Shown here: positions 1 to 6,190 of the stretch, piece after piece
Position numbering within the stretch: the stretch's first letter is position 1
Layout: every line of letters begins with the position of its first letter
From: Larix sibirica
Taxonomy: Eukaryota > Streptophyta > Pinopsida > Pinales > Pinaceae
Length of the DNA stretch: 10,373 nt
Assembly (NCBI GenBank): GCA_004151065.3
Contig: NWUY0303970017.1
Span: forward strand, 5,473-15,845
Reading direction: 5' to 3'
Translations under genes and position numbers: made by a program
The notes under the pieces: generated by a model
Seen by the model: the letters and a program-made list of their open reading frames with translations, nothing else
The model's database searches: none
Told to the model about the DNA's origin: nothing

Positions 1-82
1 CGGCCTGCGCTTCCTGGGCCCACACCCATGTGTAACTGGCGACGGCCTTTTTCAGGGATTTCATTTGCAGAGAAACCGGCAT
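1..82 (-). CDS. Possible 5' end of an unidentified minus-strand gene, cut by the left window edge
   Basis: Read on the minus strand, an ATG at 82-80 opens a frame that runs to the window edge without a stop (27 codons plus one base). It begins MPVSLQMKSLKKAV and continues ASYTWVWAQEAQA. The stretch is much richer in G and C than the DNA to its right, as plant coding sequence often is, and the mixed-charge peptide is not low complexity. I do not recognise the protein, and a frame this short can arise by chance. A second in-frame Met at codon 7 is an alternative start. If real, the gene is transcribed leftwards, away from the aquaporin, and 83-260 would be its leader and promoter. Confidence 0.35.
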   Translation of the reverse strand, partial: MPVSLQMKSLKKAVASYTWVWAQEAQA

Positions 83-105
83 GTGTAGGTCTCCGCTCAG
101 AATTG

Positions 106-215
106 GAACGTTAACGTTCGCTCACCGCCTGCGATGCCGTGACCCGTCACTGTCGCTTGATGTGACACAAAAAGAATCAAAGAATCAACTAACGTTGCGA
201 TAGGATTTTAACGTT
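106..215. promoter_or_regulatory. Cluster of four AACGTT (ACGT-core) motifs, including a 14-bp palindrome
   Basis: AACGTT occurs at 107-112, 113-118, 191-196 and 210-215. The first two copies form the perfect palindrome GAACGTTAACGTTC at 106-119. ACGT-core hexamers are the known recognition cores of plant bZIP factors, and AACGTT is one of the weaker variants of that core. The cluster lies just upstream of the possible minus-strand start at 82, in GC-richer DNA, so a promoter role is a reasonable inference. There is no obvious TATA box at the right distance. Confidence 0.35.
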
Positions 216-746
216 AGGCCGGTTGTAGTGACGGCGGTGGGACCGTCTCCCAAGGTCAGGGTGTCTAATTAATCAATTTCATTAGCATAATTCTCTGAAT
301 TTATTACTGTAATGATTAGGGAAAATACGGACCTTATTTAAATAATTAATCATGTTTGGGATGTTGGAATTATTCTTAAAAAAGCAAAAAAAATTCGTTC
401 CAGGTTTTTGCTGAAATCATGATTTTCATTGTTTAAATTGTAATTTTGATTGTAAAGACGGATTCAGCGTTCTCAATTAATTACCTCTAGTTATCTCTAC
501 TATGCAATTCCAACAACTTAAAACTACAATTTGAGTGGGATTTTGATTAGAAAAATCATCAAAAAGTGATTACATATCGTATAACATTTAGCTTACTACT
601 AAAAGATCTCGGAGCTATTTTTGGTGGAGTTTTGTGGCGTAGGATATCCTTCATTTAACAATGTCTTGAAAAATTCATTTTCATCCCAAATTCGATAAGT
701 AAATAATCTAAATTTAGCATACTTACATGTTTTTATTGAATTTTTT

Positions 747-880
747 AGGTTTTGGGTGGATTCGAAGACTCTAGAAAGTGTGGGGCTATGGAAAATCTAT
801 GTCCCTACATTAAGGTTTTGGGTGGATTCAGAGACCCTAGAAACTTTGGGGCTATGTAAAATGTAAAATCTATGTCCCTA
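747..880 (+). repeat. Two-copy tandem repeat, ~66-bp period, part of a coding-like remnant
   Basis: Unit 1 (747-807) and unit 2 (813-880) share AGGTTTTGGGTGGATTC, then CTAGAAA, GGGGCTATG and AAAATCTATGTCCCTA in the same order, with scattered substitutions. Unit 2 carries a 7-bp internal duplication (ATGTAAA twice, about 854-867). Without that insert the period is 66 bp, a multiple of three. Two of the three forward frames stay open across most of the repeat. Unit 1 is preceded by a T-rich run ending in TTTTTTAG, which resembles a plant splice acceptor. Confidence 0.75.
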
Positions 881-881
881 G

Positions 882-1076
882 CACTTTGATCCACCAAACT
901 ATGCTTTGGAGTCATTTTTCTATGTGATTTTTTACTTATTTGATAAAGAAATCCAAGCCATTTTGGATGATGGATATCCTACTCCCATGTTTTCTATGGA
1001 TTTTTTTGCTTCCTTGGATTTTGATGAAAATGAAGTTTTCCATGTTATTTTGGATAAATCATACACTAAGGCTTAG
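882..1076 (+). pseudogene. Coding-like remnant downstream of the 66-bp repeat (unidentified)
   Basis: A frame of 64 codons is open from just after a stop at 879-881 to a TAG at 1074-1076. It has no upstream ATG and its first Met is internal. The peptide is not low complexity and contains FDKEIQAILDDGYP and MDFFASLDFDENEVFHVI. The same frame is also open through most of the repeat to its left, interrupted by a TAA inside the 7-bp insertion of unit 2 and by the TAG at 879. This pattern fits an old exon or transposon fragment that has decayed. I do not recognise the family, and chance is not excluded in T-rich DNA. Confidence 0.3.
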
Positions 1077-1630
1077 CAAAATTAGTTGATGTTTTTGTCA
1101 AATATTTTTGACACAAATTAGGAATTATAAATTTAAATTGTTGAAATTGTATTTTGGAATTGTTTCAATGAAAATGTAGACGAAGAAATCCAAAACTATT
1201 TATAGTTTTTTAGAATTTATGAAATGAAGATTTTCATTAAATTGTAAATCTTCATCGTTAAATTTTGTCAAGTTGTTAGAGGAAAAGCATTATTTGTTAC
1301 ACGATTAGACAACTCTGAGTTTATTGTCGTAATTAGTCTTACCTATTCTATGCTTAAAATGGCAACATCATCCAATAATTCATGTTGCAAATATATTTTT
1401 AGTTGATTATAAGTCTTAGGAATTTGGGTCAATTTAAATTTGAGAGTAAACTAACCATGTAATATAGAGCTTGTTTGAGGGTGTGTTTTTAATAAATTTG
1501 GATCTTTATTTTTTATACACAAAAAAACCAACTTTATATTAGTGAGTTGTATAAGGGCTAATTAAACGTCTTCGATTAGTTTGAATCTGGCAAAGCAATT
1601 CTTACCCAAATCTTAATTTGGAGTGTTCAG

Positions 1631-2076
1631 ATCTCAATTTTGGCGATCTCGATAGTTTTAAAATTGGACAATTAGTCTGGAAGAATCAATCCCAATTGCT
1701 AAAATCCCAAAAATGCAAAAATAGCAATTTCCAGCAGCATTTTGGTTGTATTTTATCCTATGCAATTTAAAAGTTGTATCCTTCATTGCATGGCTACAAA
1801 AGAGAAGTGAAGAACTTCTGAGCAAAATACCAAAAGCAAAAAAATTGGATCGTCGAACTTGTAGTGTGGAGCAGTATAAGGTTCAACTAAAATGCCCCTA
1901 TTAGTCGGCAGTGTGGGAATGGCTGAAATGGCAATTTCGATTGTTTAAATAGCAATTTCGGCGATTTGGGTCGTTTTAAAATAGGCCATTTAGTTTAGGA
2001 GAGGCAATTGCCATTGCTGAAATTGCAGTTTTATGGAAATAACAATTTCCAGAAATAAATTTGACCGGTTTCCATC
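1631..2076. repeat. Diverged direct repeat, copies at 1631-1757 and 1949-2076
   Basis: The two ~127-bp copies start about 320 bp apart and align along their length: a CAATTT-GGCGAT block, then GTTTTAAAAT, a TTAGT segment, CAAT-CC-ATTGCT, AGCAATTTCCAG versus AACAATTTCCAG, and TTT-ATCC at the end. Divergence is substantial, so this is an old duplication. Copies in the same orientation at this spacing could be long terminal repeat remnants, subrepeats of a dead element, or a simple local duplication. I saw no coding sequence between them. Confidence 0.6.
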
Positions 2077-2129
2077 CAAATTTCACCAGAAAAGCGGGGC
2101 ATTTTACTTGTCTTTTATCTTACTCATCC

Positions 2130-2217
2130 ATTTACAATGTTCCATAACTTGAATCGTTGGATTTTAAGCTACTATTTACAATGTTCCATAACTTGAATCG
2201 TTGGATTTTAAGCTACT
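2130..2217. repeat. Perfect 44-bp tandem duplication
   Basis: Two head-to-tail copies, 2130-2173 and 2174-2217, are identical over all 44 bases (each begins ATTTACAATGTTCC and ends TTTTAAGCTACT). They abut with no spacer. Perfect identity in otherwise degenerate DNA points to a recent slippage or unequal-exchange event. It lies about 510 bp upstream of the aquaporin start codon. Confidence 0.95.
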
Positions 2218-2249
2218 GAAGATCCAATTATCAACATTGCCCACTGCAG

Positions 2250-2729
2250 CCGCATTAAATGACCTACATCAAGCTGAATAATGCTCGCGGAATATTCATA
2301 TCAAATTCATTACGAAAAAGTAGCCGTTTTTAACCGACTCCAACACGGCCGGCGAAACGGTGAATGAGTAAAACGTTGGGAGTCGGGACTGAGTGGAAGA
2401 ATCCAGAGAGTCGTTGGGAAAGGCGCATCTGCCATCGAGAAAAGTCGAAAGAGTCACGGTGAAAGTAGGTAAAAAGAAATGGAAAAAATGAAAAAAAAAA
2501 TTGCTACATTCATTTATGTTTTGGGTCCCCTGCCCGACCGACCATGCCTTCCAGGTCATCGTATTCGTCACGACCACCAGTCGTTGAATCAGCGCGCAAC
2601 TGTTATTATTAAGTAGCGGGGTCTCCTCGCTTTTGCTATCAAACAATCTCTGCATTCGCTGCTCAGCAGATTAGGTTTGCAGTCTCTGAAAACTCTTCTG
2701 GTTCTTCGTGAATTCTGTGTTTGGCTGAA
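2250..2729 (+). promoter_or_regulatory. 5' flank and leader of the PIP1 aquaporin gene
   Basis: This stretch precedes the aquaporin start codon. It includes a purine-rich tract around 2396-2500 ending in an A-run (2488-2500), then mixed-composition DNA into the start. The last ~70 bases are pyrimidine-rich with CT motifs (TCTGAAAACTCTTCTGGTTC), as plant leaders often are. No convincing TATA box is visible; TTATTATTAAG at 2603-2613 is the nearest AT-rich candidate. A minus-strand open frame at 2296-2655 looks like chance. Exact transcript start is not determinable by eye. Confidence 0.4.
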
Positions 2730-4057
2730 ATGGAAGGAAAAGAGGAAGATGTTAGTCTTGGGGCGAACAAGTATTCAGAGAGACAGCCGCTAGGGACTGC
2801 GGCACAGACAAGGGAGAAGGATTACACGGAGCCGGGGCCGGCTCCACTGTTCGAACCTGGGGAGTTAGCATCATGGTCGTTCTACAGGGCGGGTATTGCA
2901 GAATTCATGGCGACTTTCTTGTTTCTGTACATTACGATCCTTACTGTCATGGGCGTCAAGAGGTCGGATAATGTGTGCACTGATTCCGTAGGAATTCAGG
3001 GGATTGCCTGGGCGTTTGGTGGAATGATCTTCTGTCTCGTCTACTGCACGGCCGGGATTTCAGGTAATAATAAGCCACAGGGCTTACAGTTTCTGTGCCA
3101 TAGGGTTTTAGCAAAATTCTTGAAGCATTTGGGAAGAATTTCATCAGCCAAAGGTCTGGCTTTGTCCTTGTTTATTGACACATTTTAAACCTTTTTGTGT
3201 TGTAGGTGGCCATATCAACCCAGCTGTAACCTTCGGACTTTTCTTGGCGAGAAAGCTGTCTCTGCCCCGGGCGGTGTTCTACATGATATGCCAGTGCTTG
3301 GGAGCCATCTGCGGCGCTGGAGTTGTGAAGGGCTTTATGGAGAGTGAGTACCAAACTGATGGAGGAGGTGCTAACAGTGTGGCGCATGGCTACACAAAGG
3401 GAGACGGCTTGGGGGCCGAGATAGTGGGCACCTTCGTTCTTGTTTACACAGTTTTCTCTGCCACGGATGCCAAAAGAAGTGCCAGGGACTCTCATGTTCC
3501 TGTAAGTATTATAGTTTGCTTTCCTATAAAGTATTATAGTTAGCTCCCCTTCTGTTGCAAAGCATTCAGTGTATTATTTGGACAGTATATGCATATTTAG
3601 ATATTTACGCATATGCATATACATCGAACCTAGAGTGCATATACTGAGGCACATATACATCCCACCACAGCACATGTAGATGTATATACAGTCTATTAAA
3701 TGTATATCTACGTACACTGTCGCATCTATACATCCATCTGCATATTCTGGTGCCTCAGACAAACCGAGCTTGCCCTTGGGGTTAAGCCAGGGCCACATGT
3801 ATATTGTATTATAGTATACCCTTATAAATAATATGAAGCTCTCTGCATATTAATAGCTTTCCTTACCCTTATCCTGTGTCCCATACCGTCTAAAGTAATT
3901 CTTAAATTCTTTGCAGCTACTGGCGCCGCTTCCCATAGGGTTTGCAGTTTTTCTGGTTCACCTTGCAACAATTCCCATCACCGGAACTGGTATCAACCCA
4001 GCTCAAAGGTTGGGAGCTGCCATCATCTACAATCGACATCAAACCTGGGCCGACCAT
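2730..4057 (+). CDS. PIP1: PIP1-type plasma-membrane aquaporin, exons 1-3 only (last exon not found in window)
   Basis: PIP aquaporins are tetrameric channels moving water, and in some cases CO2 or H2O2, across the plasma membrane. PIP1 members usually need a PIP2 partner to reach it. The start is the ATG at 2730, giving the PIP1 signature MEGKEEDV; the in-frame TTG at 2721 is not a plausible start. Exons join as 2730-3063 (phase 1), 3206-3501 (phase 0) and 3917-4057, with GT-AG introns: 257 codons against about 286-288 for the family. Seen: helix 1 about 54-75, helix 2 about 90-108, first NPA at 116-118, helix 3 about 133-152, helix 4 about 182-198, helix 5 about 213-231, second NPA at 237-239. 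The filter positions read F96, H225, T234 and Q240; the last is arginine in normal PIPs. Loop A around Cys83 seems one residue longer than usual. Helix 6 and the tail, normally exon 4, are absent up to the window end. Reading on into the intron adds six codons and stops at 4076-4078. Functional status is uncertain. Confidence 0.93.
3064..3205 (+). other. PIP1 intron 1 (142 bp)
   Basis: The intron begins GTAATAAT after TCA-G and ends TTGTAG before GT-GGC-CAT, so the split codon rebuilds the glycine of the SGGHINPA loop B sequence. The position, just before the first NPA motif, is the usual one for PIP genes. The exon 1 frame stays open into the intron until a TAA at 3186-3188, so intron retention would add 41 foreign residues and truncate the channel after helix 2. 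Confidence 0.93.
3541..3805. mobile_element. Possible small non-autonomous insertion in intron 2
   Basis: The 265-bp segment is flanked by the 10-bp direct repeat GTATTATAGT, which could be a target-site duplication; a 9-10 bp duplication is known for Mutator-like elements. Inside it is a perfect 12-bp-arm hairpin (GTATATGCATAT at 3585-3596 and its complement at 3611-3622). I see no matching terminal inverted repeats at the segment ends, which counts against a classic DNA element. The extra copy of the 10-mer at 3506 shows the word may simply be locally repeated. Confidence 0.25.
3585..3622. repeat. Perfect inverted repeat, 12-bp arms
   Basis: GTATATGCATAT at 3585-3596 pairs with ATATGCATATAC at 3611-3622 across a 14-nt loop. 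Each arm itself contains the self-complementary ATATGCATAT. In the intron RNA this could form a stable stem. An imperfect second hairpin follows around 3674-3716 (GTAGATGTATATAC facing GTATATCTAC). Confidence 0.85.
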
Positions 4058-4187
4058 GTGAGTATAACACGTTGCTAGAGATATTTTTTTGAGATTATAT
4101 TATGATGATCAATGTTTGGATACCCCCTTCTGTTAATTCTATAAATCTATAGGCCATGATGTTAACAATTGCAGATTACTGGAGTTT

Positions 4188-4418
4188 ATGAAGGAACGTA
4201 CAGCTAATGCCTTTCGTGTGCAGGGAACAGAGGATAATGCAGGTCGAAAAAGAGGAGGATTCAAAGGAGGTTACAGAGGTCGAGGACAAGGAGGAGCACC
4301 CACCTGTGACAACTGTAGAGAGGTAAGACACATTGCACAAATCTGCTCCAAACCCCGTCGCACTGTGCATGCACTCAAGCACGTCAAATTTCAGCATGGT
4401 CAGTCAAGCACAAGGTGA
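4188..4418 (+). mobile_element. Retrotransposon gag fragment with RGG-rich tract and CCHC zinc knuckle
   Basis: This 76-codon open frame encodes a basic Gly/Arg tract (KRGGFKGGYRGRGQGG, residues 21-36) followed directly by a zinc knuckle, CDNCREVRHIAQIC (residues 40-53, DNA 4305-4346), matching the C-x2-C-x4-H-x4-C spacing exactly. That order is typical of the nucleocapsid end of plant Ty1/copia gag proteins, where it binds the element's RNA. Usually the knuckle has glycines where this one has R44 and R47 (CxxCGxxGH), so it looks mutated. No capsid, protease, integrase or reverse transcriptase sequence is seen nearby, and no flanking LTRs, so this is a fragment. It begins about 130 bp after aquaporin exon 3, in the same orientation. 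Confidence 0.75.
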
Positions 4419-4664
4419 CCAATTTTTGGGTTGTGCTTGTGGTTCTGAATGCAATAGTGAACTTCGAGACCAAGACCCAGGATCGAGTCCCCAACCATGG
4501 CCCCATCCTGCAGTGGTTCAGGTGATGATACCGCGTCTGTGCCCTCAGCCTATGTGTTGGCGAAGATGGAAGAGCAGGGCTTCTGCATGATGCATGATGC
4601 ACACGTACAATGTCATTCCCAAAGCCACTTGACAATCAAGCTTTATCATTTTAATTTATTATAA
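4419..4664 (+). pseudogene. Frame-shifted coding-like continuation of the gag fragment
   Basis: After the gag frame stops near 4418, the DNA stays GC-richer than its surroundings to about 4640, and different frames are open in turn. One is open 4333-4590. Another is open 4461-4661 and reads SGSGDDTASVPSAYVLAKME followed by EQGFCMMHDAHVQCH. The third frame also stays open from about 4420 to 4530. This suggests the element or a captured gene once continued here and has since suffered frameshifts. I cannot assign the peptide to a family. Confidence 0.3.
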
Positions 4665-4732
4665 TCTTGGATTGTTTTACTGAATTTCAATAACTATTTG
4701 ACGTGGAAAAGAACCACTCCCATTGGCATTCG

Positions 4733-4980
4733 TTCCATGCCTCTTCATTGTAACTATTACTTTGGTATTATGTACATAAATTCTAAGAACATAAGACGGA
4801 GATGAATTTTTGTATGGGAAATATAGAATTACAATCCATTCGTGTTCATATACTTCCATTCCGATCCGATCCATTCCATTCCTATTCATTCTAATTATTA
4901 TTCTAGTATTATGTGTACATAGTTTTTGAGAGCATAGGACTAATGTGAATTTAAGTATATAGAATTATATCCATTCATAT
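4733..4980. repeat. Diverged tandem repeat, ~141-bp period
   Basis: Copy 1 (about 4733-4851) and copy 2 (about 4874-4980) share, in order, TTCCAT-CCT-TTCATT, a TAGT/TGGTATTATGT-TACATA segment, GAGCATAGGAC versus GAACATAAGAC, ATATAGAATTA and ATCCATTC. Between them is a small run of CCGATCCGATCCATTCCATTCC. The copies differ by many substitutions and small gaps. The block lies downstream of the gag remnant. It might be LTR-derived subrepeats, but no element ends are visible. Confidence 0.65.
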
Positions 4981-5021
4981 GCATGTTAAAGAGGGGGTTA
5001 CTGACATTTCATTTTTGTAGG

Positions 5022-5038
5022 TGCCAATTGAATTGGCA
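5022..5038. repeat. Short perfect palindrome TGCCAATT-G-AATTGGCA
   Basis: Eight-base arms surround a single central G. It sits just after a T-rich tract ending in TTTTTGTAG, which resembles a splice acceptor. It contains CCAAT on both strands. I see no gene that it clearly belongs to. Confidence 0.7.
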
Positions 5039-5085
5039 TTGGCTGTGTATGTGGAACTTTGCAGCTGGGCGTCTATGGGATTTAC

Positions 5086-5180
5086 AGGAAATATCATTTT
5101 AAACCTGAAATTTCAGCCATTAAGAATGAAGATATAGGAAACATCATTTTAAACTTGAAATTTCAGCCATTAAGATTGAA
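5086..5180. repeat. 50-bp tandem repeat, two copies
   Basis: AGGAAATATCATTTTAAACC at 5086 recurs as AGGAAACATCATTTTAAACT at 5136, followed in both by TGAAATTTCAGCCATTAAGA and a one-base difference before TTGAA/ATGAA. Over the 45 aligned bases only three substitutions are seen, so this is a fairly recent duplication. Each unit contains the palindromic TGAAATTTCA. Confidence 0.92.
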
Positions 5181-5720
5181 GTCCCTCAAGTAAAATCACA
5201 GGACACTAATCACACTGCCATTGTATTTATTCAAAATATACAAGTGGATGTGGAAGCCATTCCTTTGAGTGTTTATTCCCAAGGATCTCCACTCATATAC
5301 GGAATTCTTATAGATCGAATATAGTGCAATGAGCCAAACTTCTATTAGACCAGCATGCATAAATCTATTTTACATGCTCTCACATGTGCAGAGATAGAAC
5401 CAGGATGCAAAAAAAAGGAACAAAGGATGAAAGCAATTTGACGTGTGGTTGGAGAGCCATGCAACATGCCACCTAATATATCTAATGACATGACATATTG
5501 TTATATGACATGAGACTTCTGGCATTTTGTCAAATTATGTGTTGTATCAAATTGCTATGGTTATTTGCACACAAATCAATTTGCAAAAAACTCTTTAAAA
5601 TATTAAAAAAAAATCCTTCTTGAGTCAGGCTATGACAAACATGAGAACGACGCAAAATTGTTGTTGTTTCCTGCTCAAAGAAAACTAATTAATACAAGCA
5701 AAGCTGATAGTGAAGTACGA
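5181..5720. other. Intergenic AT-rich stretch without recognised features
   Basis: Both strands are broken by frequent stops. There are A-runs at 5409-5416 and 5604-5613, and repeated GACATGA words at 5487-5510. I see no coding sequence, RNA gene or clear repeat longer than about 15 bp. Confidence 0.5.
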
Positions 5721-6190
5721 TCATGAGCGAGTTGAAGGAGCAGTCAACTCTGTTAAGCGATGAAGAATTTTGTATAAAAGTAGAAGAACCACTCCTGCAA
5801 AGGCACCAATGGATGCAATAGCTGCATAATGGATAGTATATGGAGGAAAATTGATTGTTTGTTATGATTTTTTTCTCTTAACGAAGCAACAACAACCTTG
5901 TCAGCCTCTAAATCAATAACTTCCCTCTGAAGTGAAGATTTTTCACTCGGAAGCTATGATACTATCAGTTTCTTGGAGGAAGACAATTTTTTATCCTCCA
6001 TGATCAATTTCTCCATTTGGGATTCCTGAGTTTTTCAGTGCCTCTGAAGTCCTTACTATCTCTCCTTTCATGCTATTTTTCTCAACCTTTAACGAGTCAT
6101 TATCCTTCTCCAAGCTCTTTGCAAGAGCCTTGGTCGTACCAATTTATCTAAGATGGTCACTTTCTTTGCTGGGACATCGATCATGTTTAA
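5721..6190 (-). pseudogene. Broken gene for a coiled-coil protein with C-terminal membrane tail
   Basis: On the minus strand, three consecutive segments in shifted frames read like one protein. The first (about 6140 down to 5993) is heptad-like: KALAKSLEKDNDSLKVEKN, then SMKGEIVRTSEALKN. The second (about 6010-5850) continues as QMEKLIMEDKKLSSSKK, an internal stop, then SLQREVIDLEADKVVVASLR. The third (5852-5721) contains a hydrophobic helix, YAAIASIGAFAGVVLLLLY, a short basic tail KILHR, and a stop at 5723-5721. A charged coiled coil ending in a single membrane helix near the C-terminus is the layout of tail-anchored plant proteins such as the peroxisomal and mitochondrial division factors; that family name is a suggestion, not an identification. 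At least two frameshifts and several stops, including one upstream of KALAKS, mark it as non-functional. The shifts lie at A-runs, so sequencing error is a minor alternative. Confidence 0.6.

Larger units (their letters stand above)
260..2249. other. AT-rich intergenic region with decayed repeats
   Basis: No intact gene is visible on either strand over about 2 kb. The DNA is rich in A/T runs and many-stop frames. It holds a coding-like remnant (747-1076), a 10-bp-arm inverted repeat at 1224-1233 / 1246-1255 (ATGAAGATTT and its complement, 12-nt loop), a diverged ~320-bp-period direct repeat and a perfect 44-bp tandem duplication. The first three look like remains of old mobile or duplicated DNA; the 44-bp duplication looks recent. 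Confidence 0.6.
3502..3916 (+). other. PIP1 intron 2 (415 bp) with a possible inserted segment
   Basis: The donor is CCT|GTAAGT and the acceptor TTTGCAG|CTACTG, joining in phase 0 after the conserved ARDSHVP sequence. The middle of the intron (about 3541-3805) differs in texture from its ends. It is rich in TATGCATA / ACATATAC words and has a perfect inverted repeat, and it is bracketed by GTATTATAGT at 3531-3540 and 3806-3815. A third copy of that word sits at 3506-3515, overlapping the donor site. Confidence 0.9.

Noticed and set aside
2296-2655. 119-codon minus-strand open frame over the aquaporin 5' flank
   Set aside because: It has an ATG, but the peptide includes a low-complexity Phe/His run produced by the A-rich tract at 2488-2500. 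It overlaps the aquaporin promoter and resembles no family I know.
2721-2729. TTG start nine bases before the ATG, extending the aquaporin by three residues
   Set aside because: TTG is not a normal plant nuclear start, and the ATG at 2730 gives exactly the PIP1 N-terminus MEGKEEDV.
4478-4496. GGATCGAGTCC resembling a tRNA T-arm or SINE B box
   Set aside because: No acceptor stem, D-arm or anticodon arm could be built around it, and no matching A box lies at the right distance.
5070-5090. GCAG followed by TGGGCGTCTATGGGATTTACAGGA as a possible exon 4
   Set aside because: In frame it reads WASMGFTG, which shares only tryptophan and glycine spacing with the family and is not extended by helix-6-like residues.
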